Assembly: GCA_036023115.1 (NCBI GenBank) | Contig: JAYKKT010000036.1 | Location: 6,622,001 to 6,686,000, forward strand | Source: Brasenia schreberi | Lineage: Eukaryota > Streptophyta > Magnoliopsida > Nymphaeales > Cabombaceae | Direction: 5' to 3' | DNA: 64,000 nt | Shown here: positions 1 through 16,329 of the stretch, one piece after another | Position numbering within the stretch: position 1 is the first letter of the stretch | Layout: the number at the start of each line of letters is the position of its first letter | Translations under genes and position numbers: made by a program | The notes under the pieces: model-generated | Told to the model about the DNA's origin: nothing | Seen by the model: the letters and a program-made list of their open reading frames with translations, nothing else | Databases searched by the model: none

Positions 1-3000
1 CTAATTATAAAGTCGGACCACAATATCCAGGTAATGGTAGATACCATCTACAGAAAAAGAAAACTGGGTAGGAAAGCATTCAAAGCATCATGATGTGAAT
101 CTTTTACGCACCTTGACCATAACAAAGTACCTTCTGCTCGATTGGAATATGAAAATAATTCATCCATGGCAAGAACGCTGGCTTCTTCACTTGCCTCTGC
201 AAATCTCTTTTGGATAAATTAAGTCCTATTCCCATTCCAGCAGCTGTGTATGGATACAGGTCCAGAACCAATGGAAAAGCAAGATGGCCCTGTAATTATA
301 TTTAGCTGATGTTTAGAAAACAAAAGGAAGCTGGATAACAATAACTAAGAAACACAACAAATGCTGCTTTTGCCATAATCCCATACCAGCAGTTTGGTGG
401 ATTCGTTGTATGAAATCATAGAGGCACGTTGCACGTGAATACACAAAATCTAAAACAAGATATTTAGACTGAAGGGTATGTTCAGACTTTCAACTTTCCA
501 CAAATACATATTCATGGATTTAATTTAAAGTACAATAAACCGTTCCACATTCATACCTCCGGGCACCGACCAATAGACAACTGCTTAACAGCAGAATGAA
601 AATCACTGGGCCATGGAATTCCTTCTTGTAACAGGAGAATCTTGCAATTACAGCCATCATATTCTGTGCAGTTTATAAGAATCTGGACAAGTTCCTGAAA
701 GAGATGGGCTAAAAAGAAGTTGTGGATCAGAAAAATCACGTTCAATCATAAAGAATCTAACGTAACTGCATAAACGGAACAACTTTATGGTATATATCAA
801 ACGAAGGTAGACAGTGTTATCCGTATCGCACTGTATCGTACGATACGGTGATACAGTACGATACGCCCAAAAGAAAATAAAAAAAAATTTCAAAATTTTT
901 TTCTTGTTATTTTTTGCAGGTTTCTGGCCTCTCTTCACTTCCCTATGCTTGTAATTTGGGTTTATAATTTTCTTTATTAAATAAGAATAATTTATGAACA
1001 AATAAAAATTATGACAAAATCATTTTCCTTTCTGTTGCCAACTTTTAGGTATATTTCTGCTAGCAGTTTTTAATTTCATGAGATCGCAAACAATAAAAAA
1101 CATTTGGTTGTCTCGGTTCATTGAGTGGGCATTTCACAACTTTACTATTTTAGGGTTCACCTTACGTGACTTCCATTGAGTTAAACATGATCAACGTGTG
1201 TGAGGCTTAACTCAGTCTGTGAAGTGAGAAATGAAGCTCAAGTATTAATTAAAAATGCTAGTCTCTAGTAAGAGAAAAAGGGATATCATAAAGTAATAAT
1301 ATCACATCACTGAGGTGTCATAGAGTCAATAATCAAAGAAATTGAGCTCATTGTTTTGCTCACATATGAAAATTAGCAAATATGACAACTACATTTACAA
1401 AGATAGCAGTTTGTTAATTTTTATATGAATTAATTTGAAATACAACAACATCACGAAGGAGATGAAGATTTTCATTTTAAAGCAGAAGGTGATGAAAAAC
1501 TTTGAATCTTTATAAAGTAGAAGATGAAGATTATTTAGTTAATGATCCTGATACAAATTTACAATATGTAAAATGTAAATGTATTTCATTTTTTGCTTCA
1601 AAATATGTAATTTTGGATGCAATTGTTCAATGTTGAATGTTCAATCTGTGCTAAACTTTGCATTATATGAATTTAAAGCAATTATCAGATTTTTTCATAT
1701 TTTTACTAATTTTCTTGATTTTTTAAATAATTTTTGTATTTTTTTAATATTAAAGTACGATACGATACGATACGATACACCCGTATCGTGGAGCCCCGCG
1801 ATACGATATGCGTCAGACAACAGACAGTACCTCATTCTTGAGGTTCTATAAAACAATAATTTTACGGCATCCATATGAGAGCAGCGCAAACACTGGTAAT
1901 TTTCTACTTGTTCTGCAGAAGTGAAATACTTCAATCTTCTACAGTGCATTCATCTGACTAAGTTGTTCGAGCCACAAAAGGTCAGAATGAGTGCACATAT
2001 ATACAGGAAAAGAAGTGCCACCAATAGTAAATATGACAAAAGTTAAAAAATATTGTCTGCCTCAAAGAACATACAATATTTGATTCGTCATCCACAACAA
2101 AGGGGAGAGTGGCAAGCTAACAAAAAACTTGAACTCCATTGAAAGCTGAAAATATTCAGAAGTTGGAATAAGTGACATATCTTTTACTGGCAAGCAAAAG
2201 TTGACATGAATTTTTTGAGTTTCTTTTGTACAGAATTCATGCATGTAGATCATAACTTAATTTTTATTGATAGAGACGGCAATTGGAGGATATAAATTTC
2301 AGATTTCATCAGAAATAAGTACCAATTCAGTGATATGCAGAACATAGGGTGATCTCCAATAATTTATGAGTATCAGAATCATTCTCAAGAGAATATAAAC
2401 TTCTCGATTAGCAAAGCTGCAACCAATGGCACAGAATCACTTGCCTTGGCAGTCAGACATCTACATTATAGTTTTGAAAACCAATATAACCCATGATATA
2501 GATAAAATTCCGTGTGAAGAAATTTGTTAACCTGAAAACAGCAATTTTTGCATGTCAAAATACTGCCAAGTGTTCCATCAAAGGGCCCAAAGAAATGTTG
2601 TTTCCATATTTCCCACTCGCCAAACTGTTTTCTGTTCTTCGGATCAAATATCCTAGAGACATCCATTGCATAGACATCTGCCAAAGAGCCACTGTGTTTT
2701 GGATGGTTGCCCGCAATTTCTTCCTTTAGTGAAGTCAAAAGATGAAGAAGTGCTTCTGCTGCATTCTGTAGATGGCATTGTTAAGTTATGCAGATAAGAT
2801 ACACCGCTCAACGAATCAATGAAACAACCAACTTGGTGTTATTAGTTTAGAAAAGGAATAACCTGCTGCCTTGTCAAGTCAAAGCTTGTAGCATAGGCCT
2901 CCAAAACATGCATCACCCTTCGCAAACTAGCTTTTACTCTTTCCTCTCGAAGGGCTGACAAATCTGTAGTAAAGAATACACTACACCACAACCAACCAAA

Positions 3001-4753
3001 ACCAAAAGTGAGCTCTCCCGTAATAGGTGGGCAATGGTACATAGATTCTCAGTCACCATTGTACTTGACCTTGGGTCCTATTTGTATTCAACTTCAAAAC
3101 AGTAAGATCATATTTTATCCTTTCCTTCCAACACTTTTTGAGGCCTTCCTTGCCTTTCAAGAAGTATTTCCCACCATTTTCCATCATAGCTTCCTCTTAT
3201 TGCCTCTTCAAATATCTTTAAACCACCACAAGCATGTATTGCTCATTTTATCTTCTACTTGTGACACACCACAAGCTTGTCTGTCTCATATTGAAGATAC
3301 ACTAAATTATAACGCATTTGAAAATCAAAGAAGTTGTTGAACTTGCGTAAACAAAACACGTTGAGTTATTTGATCTATAACTTCATATCAAGACATGATG
3401 CAGGCAAGGATTGCAAGTTACAACTGAAAAGCAAACCATATTTTCATGCTAATGACCATCCTAGGGAAAGCTGTTGGACTGACGGTGCACCAGAATATGG
3501 GAGGTGGGCTATTCTTTTGGATAAAATATCAAAAGCCACATAATTGAAGTGTTACTTATCCTTCTCCTATCTGAGCAGGTGTTAAACCTCACTATAGGTT
3601 TCAAAATCACCTGGTATACGCCTGACACTTCCAACATCATATCTTGCTATAACTCCTTACTGGAAGTGACAACTCTGAACCCAAACAGAAGTCACATTGG
3701 TGTGGATGATTTGACATGGCTGCTGTTTTGAGTCCCCACATGACAATTTGGGACCTTCAAGATACTAACCTGCTATCATTTTGTGTCAAATGGATACACA
3801 CCCTCATCATAATTGTCCATAATACGACAATTTACTATTACACTTCTAATATGAGAAACAGCCACTTGGACCCGCATTGAAAAGGTTCACTTGTAACCCC
3901 TCCCACCAACAGCTCTTTTTTGAGAAACTCTTAAAACAGTAGAAATGCCTTCTCTTCAGTATTGCATCCATTTGCAGATAATTCAACACCAAAAACTTCA
4001 CCGATGTGGAATATTGAGTATGTCTTCGGTATCTACGGATGATTTCTTTAACAGAAAAGAAATGGGTGCCTGCAATTACTGGAAATTGGTCATAAAATGT
4101 TAAGTACTGAGATTCCATAGAGGTTAATTACCATTCAACAATGCATGCAAGGCAGTAGTAAGGGGCATATTTTCGAGCTGCTCTTCCAGCGAAGAGCTAT
4201 CAGCATCGGTGAGAATTTGGTGAAATTCATGGAATGCACGAGAACTAGCCAATGCCTGCACCAAAATTCAGTTATTGATGGGGGGAACATATTTATGATA
4301 CACCAACTCAGGTAGCTCAAGGTAAAGTTTAACCTCTATATCATTAAAATACAAACTTTGAAGTTCTAAAAGACCAACTGCCAAATTCTGATAGAAACCC
4401 ATATCCGCTCGAACTCTAACAAGTTACTCAAAAAGTTAAACGAAACTCCTGCTATTATCCGTCAAAGTTACCAACAAAATTACGTTCAAGAAGCAATTAT
4501 TGCCGAGATTCTGCAATCCAGGCACCAACAGCAAACCTTCGCTTGAGTCCGACTCCCCGGACGTCAGAAATGCCGAAATCCAAGGGAAATGTGACAGATT
4601 CCCGTTCTTCAAGGTTAGTATAAATCCAACGGTCCCTAACCCGAGAATCGCAGACAAGTTAGTAAGACAAAACACTCTCAGAGAGTCAGAAGGAAGACGC
4701 CCATTCTTGAATCCTAGCAATAGGTGGTGCATATCCACTCGCTTGATCTTCAT
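1..4753 (-). CDS. UBP27: UBP27-like ubiquitin-specific protease, 3' part off the window
   Basis: Deubiquitinase of the USP (C19) family. Exons read on the minus strand: 4753-4472, 4255-4132, 2963-2863, 2765-2532, 2145-2075, about 1953-1831, 694-557, 449-387 and 289-131; the rest, including the catalytic His box, lies left of the window. Exon 1 (94 codons) has a hydrophobic stretch at about residues 27-47, fitting the outer-mitochondrial-membrane anchor known for Arabidopsis UBP27, then the Cys box GLQNLGNNCFLN with the nucleophile at residue 87. The QQD-type box reads QQNAAEALLHLL. CxxC-like pairs (TCKNC, CLRC, CNC) resemble the finger region. Phases join cleanly through exons 1-5 and 7-9, but not around exon 6, where a 4-base loss appears to put a stop in frame. 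The start is the only ATG giving the anchor plus Cys box. It may be a gene with a sequence error or a decaying copy. Confidence 0.82.
815..1821. mobile_element. TIR element of about 1 kb in a UBP27 intron
   Basis: Both ends are rich in CGTATCG/CGATACG words and read inward as imperfect inverted repeats (TGTTATCCGTATCG left; TGTTGTCTGACGCATATCG on the opposite strand at the right). The direct repeat AGACAG flanks it at 809-814 and 1822-1827. The interior is AT-rich with no recognisable protein, so this is a non-autonomous element. The superfamily is uncertain: hAT is possible if an 8-bp duplication (AGACAGTG/AGACAGTA) is assumed. It lies directly beside the donor side of exon 6 of the host gene. 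Confidence 0.6.
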
Positions 4754-5064
4754 GGCTACTGGAGAAACCCTAGAAAATTACCACCGTGGTAGATGAAACT
4801 TGCAACTTGAAAAACCACAACTTTAAACCTTACTTTCTCATTCTCCGGACCATAAAAACTAAATTTCTGTGCATTCAATCAGCCCGTCCCGGGAACCATC
4901 AACTGATTATGAACATGAAAAAACAGAACTCCCTCTCTGTCTCTCTCTCTCTCTCTCGGCGTCTAGCCAGCACAAGCTGTATGCGTCTCTCTATGATGCG
5001 AATTGGGTAGGAGATCTGGATCTGACTAATTGGATACCAGACACGGATACGAAAGCAATAGCTT

Positions 5065-5150
5065 ACCTGGTCAGAGGGCCGATTCACAGGTTCAAGGTCA
5101 CGAGTTGGATACGTGGTACGTGCATCTGGCTTCAGCCTCCCTATTCTAAC
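5065..5150 (+). repeat. tRNA-like SINE fragment, second family
   Basis: Contains GGTTCAAGGTCACGAGTTGG followed by a GGCTTCAGCCTCC tail. The same order (AAGGTCGTGAGTTYGA, then GCTTCGGCCTCC) recurs at 59612-59705, and the first phrase also at 37604-37690. The phrase resembles a pol III B box. Confidence 0.4.
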
Positions 5151-5396
5151 CTAAAAAACGACATGAACTGTATCATTAAGCTATTGAGCATGTTCTGTGT
5201 AAGTCCGATTTGGCCCAGCTCAAAATAACCAAACTCTTACATACACACCTTGTTAACCCACAAATATGAGCGGATATAATGTAATCAATAGACGAAATCT
5301 TTCAACTTCCAAGAATTTTGACTCCCTCAATTGAAAAGATTGTATTTTCTACTTAAAATTGTATGTGGAGAGTTCCATACTTGTTTTTCGGTTGAT

Positions 5397-5492
5397 AAGG
5401 AGGCCAAATCTTAAATCATACACATACACCCACTGGGAATCGAACTCCCCACCAGTAGCAACGGTACCAAAGCATATACATCGTGATGAGCT
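5397..5492 (-). repeat. tRNA-like SINE fragment, first family
   Basis: The minus strand carries GGGGAGTTCGATTCCCAGTG, the B-box part of the family best seen at 58999-59119. The A-box half is badly diverged. Confidence 0.45.
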
Positions 5493-5984
5493 CGAATTGT
5501 TAGCAACAGCAAGATTGTAAAATGACTTGAGCTACTTGCTCGAGATCGAGTGGATGATAACTCAAACTTAACTTGATTTTTTCTGGCCTGAGACATGCTC
5601 AAGTTGAGCTCGACTAATGAATGAGTCAAGCTCAGGCTCACTTATACTTGGTTCGAGTTACTCTTGAGATAAAGTTGAGTAATGTGCATCATACGAGTTA
5701 TTTAGGAGAGTTAAGCTTGATCTTAAAAGTCACCTAGTAACAATCTAAGAACAAAGTGCACAGTTAAGGAAAAACTAACTGAACCATGCTAGGGAACAGT
5801 CACTTAGCCCATAAGAGAGCTAAGTTAAGGTCTTCACTCATTCACTTACTTTAAGTGCATACTCAAGAGAGATGAGTGGAAATAGAAAGCTTACATAAAA
5901 GTTTAAATGTAACCTTATTGGGGCCTTCTTGATGAAGAGTCTTTTAAGTTGAAATGCCAACTGAAAGAAAGTTTTAATGGCTCT

Positions 5985-7065
5985 TTTAGTACACCAAAGT
6001 CATCTTCTATTTGAAAGCCTATTCCTAAGCTTACTCTAAAGAGGATGATATGGCTAAGTCAAGTCGTGTGCTTCCTTTTGGCTCCAAATGCAAGTGTTTT
6101 AAGTGTCAAAGCTTTGGGCATATTGTCTTTGTACACAACAGAAAGGTATTCGTCATCATTGAAGGAGAAGACAAATTGAATGAAGAAATTCATGAATTAG
6201 ATCTTGAAGATATTGAAGAGGAGATTGTTTAAGTGTAACAAAGTGCAAGTTTCAAAAAGATGCCTTGCTTCTTCCTCTATTAAAGCAGGTATAAGGATAA
6301 AGTATGGTGTGACAGCATACTCATGGAAGGTTGGTATGTCTTATTTTAGAGACCATGACATTATGATCAACATGCCATACTCTTTTATTAAGAATGTGGT
6401 TTAAATTATCTTAACACTCATGAAGGAAGAAGATCATAAAGGAATTGTCTTCTCCAACTCTGAGGTAGAGAAAGCTTTGAAGGATTTTGATTGAGCGTAT
6501 GCATTTCTCTTGGTAGATAAAAACCAACAATAAAGTAAGATTATTGAGTTGATGAAGCCTAAGTTTGTTAAAATGTTATACCAAAAGAGATTTCACCTAG
6601 TCTTCCTACTATGAGAGACATCCAACATTGCATAGATTTGATTCCCAGATCGATTATATCTAATAAGGCTGTGTATTGCATGTGTCCGAAAGAACATGAG
6701 GAGCTCCAAAGACAAGTTTAAAAACTTTTCAAGAAAATCTTAGTGCGTGAAAGCTTATGTCCTTGCCCAGTTCCGGATTTAATGATAATTAAGAAAGATA
6801 ATACTTGGTGTGGGTGTGTGGATAATGCATGGGTTAACAAGAGTACTATCAAATACCACCTCCATATTCCATTTCTTGATGATCTCCTTTGATCAACTTC
6901 ATGATGAAACCATATTCTCTAAGGTTGATTTTAGAAGTAGTTATCACCAAATCAACATAAGGCCTAAAGATGAATAGAATACGGATTTTCGAGTGATAAT
7001 CTCTACTAACAATGGTCATGTTTTTTGACCTTTTGGCTTACATATAGTTCTTGCATGCATGTACT
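5985..7065 (+). mobile_element. Ty3/gypsy retrotransposon remnant (gag knuckle and RT)
   Basis: The frame at 6050-6232 carries a worn zinc knuckle, CFKCQSFGHIV, in which the last Cys is lost. Around 6255-6400 the text VSKRCLASSSI matches the spacer after the protease in plant gypsy polyproteins. From about 6540 to 7060, in broken frames, reverse-transcriptase landmarks can be read: a P-K-E-H-E-E-L-type block, then DNAWVNKSTIKYHLH, then a FSKVD-type block. Stops and shifts are frequent and no LTRs were found, so this is a dead fragment. The truncated LINE follows immediately. Confidence 0.7.
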
Positions 7066-7082
7066 AACATAAAAAATAACCA

Positions 7083-7631
7083 CAACAACAACAACAACTA
7101 AGCCTTTTCCCATACTAGACGGGGTCGGCTACATGGATTCTTTGTTTCCACAGATCTCTATCGTGTGCCATGTTAGCAGTTAACTCCCAATAAGCTAGAT
7201 CATTCTTTATTGTTTCTTTCCAACACTTTTGTGGTCGTCCTCTACCTCTTTTAATACTTTCCAAATTTAGTTTTTCTAACCTTCTTACAGGTTCTTCTTT
7301 TGATCTTCTTTCTATATGTCCAAACCATCTTAAACGATGTTCTCTCATTTTATCCTCTATTGGTGCCACTCCTAATTTGTTTCTAATAACCTCATTTTGT
7401 ATACGGTCTTTTCTTGTATGACCACTCATCCATCTCAACATCTTCATTTCTGTCACAGACATCTTTTGTACATGTTGATGATTAACTGCCCAACACTCAG
7501 AACCATAAAACATGGCAGGCCTAACTGCTGCTCTATAATATTTACCTTTTAATTTTAATGGTATCTTCTTATCACAAAGAATACCTGATGCTCCTCTCCA
7601 TTTTAACCAACCAGCATTAATTCTATGTGTA
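7083..7631 (-). mobile_element. 5'-truncated RTE LINE, 3' end of RT ORF
   Basis: The minus strand encodes the C-terminal part of the RTE polyprotein ORF without interruption ([12 protein letters not shown] to RIHVADPV stop) and then the family's 3' tail, ending in (GTT)n, seen here as CAACAACAACAAC at 7083. A perfect 17-bp target-site duplication, AACATAAAAAATAACCA, flanks it at 7066-7082 and 7632-7648. The intact frame and perfect duplication point to a fairly recent insertion. It lies beside the gypsy remnant. Confidence 0.92.
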
Positions 7632-7648
7632 AACATAAAAAATAACCA

Positions 7649-8725
7649 ATGACATAAAAAAATCCCAAAATAAATTTGATTGATACAAATCAAACAACTT
7701 AACAAGTTAGAAGTCGTATTAAAAATGATAATTTCATGTTCTTATATAAACAATCTAACGTGATCACCTCAAATGTAATTGATAGTGCTTTGAAATCAAA
7801 AGAAAGTGCAGCAAATGTAGCTCACTCTACCATTCATGAGGCATTTTGTTTTTAGTCCTATATCAAGTGAAAGGTGGAAAGTGTGAGAAATAGCTAAAAA
7901 ACACATCTATGTTGCTCTTGGAAATCCTTCACTATATTGGGCACAAAGGAAAGGGGACAAACTTTAATGCTTTTATCAAGGAGAGGGTTTAAATCTCCTT
8001 GTAAAGGGAAAAAGAGGATTATTTTGTTCTCATTAAGCTCAAGCCCCCAAAATAAAGCTTGAGTAGAGTTTGAATTTAGACATTGCAATTTGACCTTGCT
8101 TGAGCTCAAATTCAAGCTAAATAATTTACAAATCCAACCGAGTCGAGCTTACTTGTGCTCGACTCGATTAAATTACACACCTGAGAAAAACATATCGTTA
8201 AATCAAGTCATTTGAGAAGCACAAAACATCATTATTTGTCAGCCTACCAGCCAGCTAGAAACAAGAAACGCTCTCACATAAATAACCATTTATTGACAAT
8301 CACTGGAGCCATTTCAACACTTATTCAAGAGCCAATTTACCTTGAACTAAGCCTACTTCTTGTTATTTGTAGTTAAAACTATTTTGAAACACTCATGAAA
8401 GATCATATATTGCCTTCAGATTCTTTACAACTGCACCAAAAGAGAGAATACAAATCTCTTACTGAGACACAATTAAGCAAAAGAAACAAAAGCATAATAA
8501 TGTAATATTGTCTTAGGCCCTTGAATTTTAAGTTCATTTTAAAATTGATTTTATAGGCCTCCAAAACTTTTAAATATTTAAAACAATCACTTTTATACCA
8601 GCCACACTTGTAATAGGGCCTGATTTTAGTTTTTATGCTTTAGACCTCGACTTGTGTTAAGTCACTCATCTAACCAACTATACATAGCAGAGAGTTTGGT
8701 TTCGGTTCCATCATCTGCCTCGCAT
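7649..8725. other. Spacer, nothing recognised
   Basis: AT-rich sequence with short unrelated open frames. No gene, RNA or repeat structure is supported. Confidence 0.4.
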
Positions 8726-8727
8726 AG

Positions 8728-9430
8728 ATGCAAAAAATCCATGAAGTACACACCGCTCTTGCTTTGAATCACAAGAAGCAGAAAATTGAAGCGAAACAAG
8801 TGGTGATGGTTATGAAGAGAGATCTTTCATCAACCTGAGCGATTCATTTTTCCAAGAACGAAAATGAAAACTGAATAGGAACACTCTCATGAATCTGTAG
8901 AGGTATAAACACCCAAAATTTTCTTAAGAAATCTGATTTTAAATTCGAAAATTGGTTTTTGAAAAACCCAAAAAACCAATTTGAAGACACTTAGAGTGAT
9001 ATCTTGAGTATCGATTTTCATAAAGTTAGCTCAAATGAGGAACAAAATTTAAATGGCTTGTGAAAAGGGGAAAAGCCTACGATGCAAAGAATCCATGAAG
9101 TACACATCGCTCATGCTTTGAATCGCAACAAAAAGCAGAAAATTGAAGTGAAACAAGTGGTGATGGTTATAAAGAGAGATCTTTCATCAAGCTGAGCGAT
9201 TCATTTTTCCAAGAACGAAGATGAAAATTGAATAGCACCACTCTCATTAATCCTTACTCGTGTAAACACTCAAAATTTCTCTAGGAAAATTTGATCTTGA
9301 TTTCGAAAATTAATTTTCAAAAAGCTAATTTTAAGGCACTTAGGGTGATATCTTGAGTACCAATTTTCATAAAGTTAGCTCAAATGAAGAACTAAGTTTA
9401 GATGGTTTGTGAAAAGAGGAAAAGTCTACG
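8728..9430. repeat. Two-copy direct tandem duplication, about 350 bp unit
   Basis: Unit 1 (about 8728-9079) and unit 2 (about 9080-9430) share long matching stretches, for example TCCATGAAGTACACA, CAAGTGGTGATGGTTAT, GAGAGATCTTTCATCAA and CATAAAGTTAGCTCAAATGA. The copies differ by scattered substitutions and small indels. No coding function is seen. Confidence 0.85.
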
Positions 9431-9540
9431 ATTCAGGGTCCTGTCGTGGTTCAATTGAGTACAACCACATATCCAATTCTAGATCTAGGTTCATCATGAG
9501 AAAAAGACAAATGATGAGCAGATACTTATGAAACATATTC

Positions 9541-9897
9541 TGTTAGGCTCTGATCGGCCTTGCTTCAGCTCTTCATGGTTGTGATTGTTGGAGTTTACAG
9601 TGGAAAGTGTTGGATAAATCTGGAGAGAAAAAAAAAGGAGAAGAAGGAGAGGGTGATTGTATATGGTTTCCCTCATACGGGTTACACGAGGAAGATTTTG
9701 TATTTTTTCTGAGTCATCTTTACTGTATTCTTTGTACAGTATTTATAGATGGCTTTATCTTCATGGTTTTCATGTCTGAGCTTTCCGTTATAAGTCGTTC
9801 TATGTTAGTAACATTTTTTGTTTAAATTTGTGTAACGTTACTGTTTCTTTATTCTCATGTAACTTTTACAGCCTGAGAATGATCATTTTCCGTTACA
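9541..9897 (-). mobile_element. Solo LTR of a copia-type retrotransposon
   Basis: Begins TGTTAGGC and ends CGTTACA (TG..CA), with near-identical 5-bp flanks TATTC (9536-9540) and TATTT (9898-9902). The end, GAGAATGATCATTTTCCGTTACA read in two pieces (GAGAATGATCATT, then CCGTTACA), matches the LTRs of the copia element at 26629-29827, so the families are related. Strand is given to match that element. Confidence 0.7.
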
Positions 9898-9902
9898 TAT
9901 TT

Positions 9903-10520
9903 GAGTCTAGTTCATCAATGAATTCAATTAACACGAATACTGATATTTTAAGGAGAGGAGGCAAGATCCAGCTGGGAGATATGATAACAACTGTATGATG
10001 TCAGCATGGATACTATTAGGAGCTAAGCTTCAGTCCAACTCCTTTTGACATACATTTGAGTCTTGAGCCTAAGTCTGGTTATTCACATGAAACTTGACCT
10101 TCATTTCTTCACCTTGAAACATAATTAATTAAATCTTAGTTTATTTAACCCATTTGACCAAGTCATTTACACCCAATTCATCCTCAACCCATCGAGTTTA
10201 TCTGTAGATGAGCTTATTCGGCCTAATATGTGTATTCATATGATTTTAAAGTGAAAAATCATACACAAGTCGACCCTACATATCTATTTATACACTCATT
10301 GGATTATTTCTTGTAAAAATACGTGTATGTGTATGTATATGATTGAGTTCATACAACGATACATAATACACAAGACAACACCCTTACATATCTATTTATA
10401 CATACATTGAATTATTTCATGTAAAAATACGTGTATTATATGTATATGCTTGACTTATAATACGTTTAAACACAGAGACTTTTATAATAAACAAATATAT
10501 TCTCTCATCTCCGTTCCTCA
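9903..10520. other. Spacer, nothing recognised
   Basis: AT-rich DNA with a repeated phrase (ATTTATACAYWCATTG with GTAAAAATACGTGTAT) at about 10281-10330 and 10390-10440. No gene is supported. Confidence 0.4.
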
Positions 10521-10526
10521 ACACTA

Positions 10527-10670
10527 GTATAAATCAAAAGATTCCTAACCCGAGAATCCCAGACAATTTAGTAAGAGAAAACACCTTCAGAGGGCCAGGC
10601 GGTGCAAATCCACTCGCTTGATCTTCATTCTTACTGATATGAACGTGAAGGAACAGAACTCTCATTCTCC
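10527..10670 (-). pseudogene. Fragment copy of UBP27 exon 1
   Basis: The minus strand repeats the start of UBP27 exon 1 (MKIKRVDLHRL, then VFSLTKLSGILGLG). It matches 4620-4755 at nucleotide level (TAACCCGAGAATC, CCACTCGCTTGATCTTCAT) but has an internal deletion. A second short match to the UBP27 upstream region (GAACRTGAARRAACAGAACT, near 4910-4932) sits closer than in the parent. It lies in the same orientation about 6 kb upstream of the parent and lacks the Cys box, so it is a non-functional duplicate piece. Confidence 0.75.
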
Positions 10671-10974
10671 GCGTGTGCACCCGGTGCGCATAAATGAGAG
10701 TATGGCAATTGTGTAATATACGCCAGATACCTGACGTATTCCCCAACATTTCGTTTTGGTATGAATGGGAGCCGTCTGGAGCAGGTGCGAATTGTTGCTT
10801 TGCCCCTACGTTAAAATTTTGTGCTTTTGTCTGGACGCAATTTATTTCAGGGGATTCGTTTTCTCATCATTGTATTTTGGGCTTTTCTTGCAGGCGAATG
10901 ATTTACGTTAATCCCATTCCCAAAGATTCCCGCTCTACCCCTAAACATAGCCCTCCATTAACTTGTTAAAGCAA

Positions 10975-12076
10975 AAATAATTAAATAAAAAATATGTATA
11001 TATATAAACATATAAATTCTACCTATTACTTACATCTTCAGACGTTACTTTTTTTTGGTGGTATAAACATGATTTAAAAAGTTTTAAGAATTTTTGAAAA
11101 GTAAGTTAGACAATATTATTATACTGAAAAATAATGACTGAGTAAATAGTATTATTGATGGATAGGATTCAATTAATATATATATATATATAATATAAGG
11201 TAGAATATGTATGCAATGTATGTATATGTGTGTTACTGCTCTTGGATTCTTTATAACATGAGAATTGAAAAGCCACTCTATCTTCATCGTTCATTACTTC
11301 TCACCTGAATGTCGGGCAGGTCAATATAAAGTTGCTGCTTGTTTCGTTCATTTCTACTTGTGAAAGTTCATTTGTCTTGTAAGGACACGAGCTTTAGCCA
11401 GTAAAGAGTCTCTATTGGTAACTGTAAATAAGAGTTACAGGCATGTTGATCCAAATGGATCAACGGGCTGGCTTGTTGAGATGATAAGATGAAGATGAAG
11501 ATAACATTGGAAGGACGTTTTTAACTTCAATCTGTTTTTGTTGAAATCGGATCATCGATGGTATTTTTTATCATCTTGAACTTCATTGCATGCCACCGAT
11601 CCTAGATCAATAGTTGGTGTTATATGGGTAGTCAAATCTACCGATTTAATGTCAACTAACTCGATTGATGAGAAATTTTTTTGTACTCGTTAGTTCCTTG
11701 GCCCATACAATTTTTGAAGTCAACAACTTCAAAGCAACTTATGCAACTTGGATCATGTTTGATTAATCCGTTAACACGAGAACTTTAATTCGTCTTGCAA
11801 CAAGAAGCAAACCATGAACAATCACTTTTGGTATGTCACCCTTAATATATATTTCTAAAATATTAATTAATCACCGAGGAAATTTTATAGGGCAGCAATG
11901 TAATTGCGAGATAGCTGAATGCAAGTCGAAGACAAACCCAATTAATTCTTTATGTGCTTACAAAAGAACAAGGGATACAGGTGTTCACTTTTGTAGAAGG
12001 CAGTGGCTTGAGAAGGAAGTTGCGGCCCTATTTACAGGGCATCCTTCTGCATCGATGGTGTATCTTCACTGTCAAA
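10975..12076. other. bHLH gene upstream region
   Basis: Gene-free, AT-rich, with short TA runs near 11170-11190. The frame upstream of 12077 stays open from 11954, but the 41 residues it would add look like a 5' leader rather than a conserved N-terminus. Confidence 0.4.

Positions 12077-16329
<4,253 letters not shown>

Larger units (their letters stand above)
4754..5980. other. UBP27 upstream region
   Basis: Gene-free stretch upstream of the UBP27 start. It holds a CT-rich run (about 4929-4957) and two tRNA-like repeat pieces listed separately. No coding region can be supported. Confidence 0.5.
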
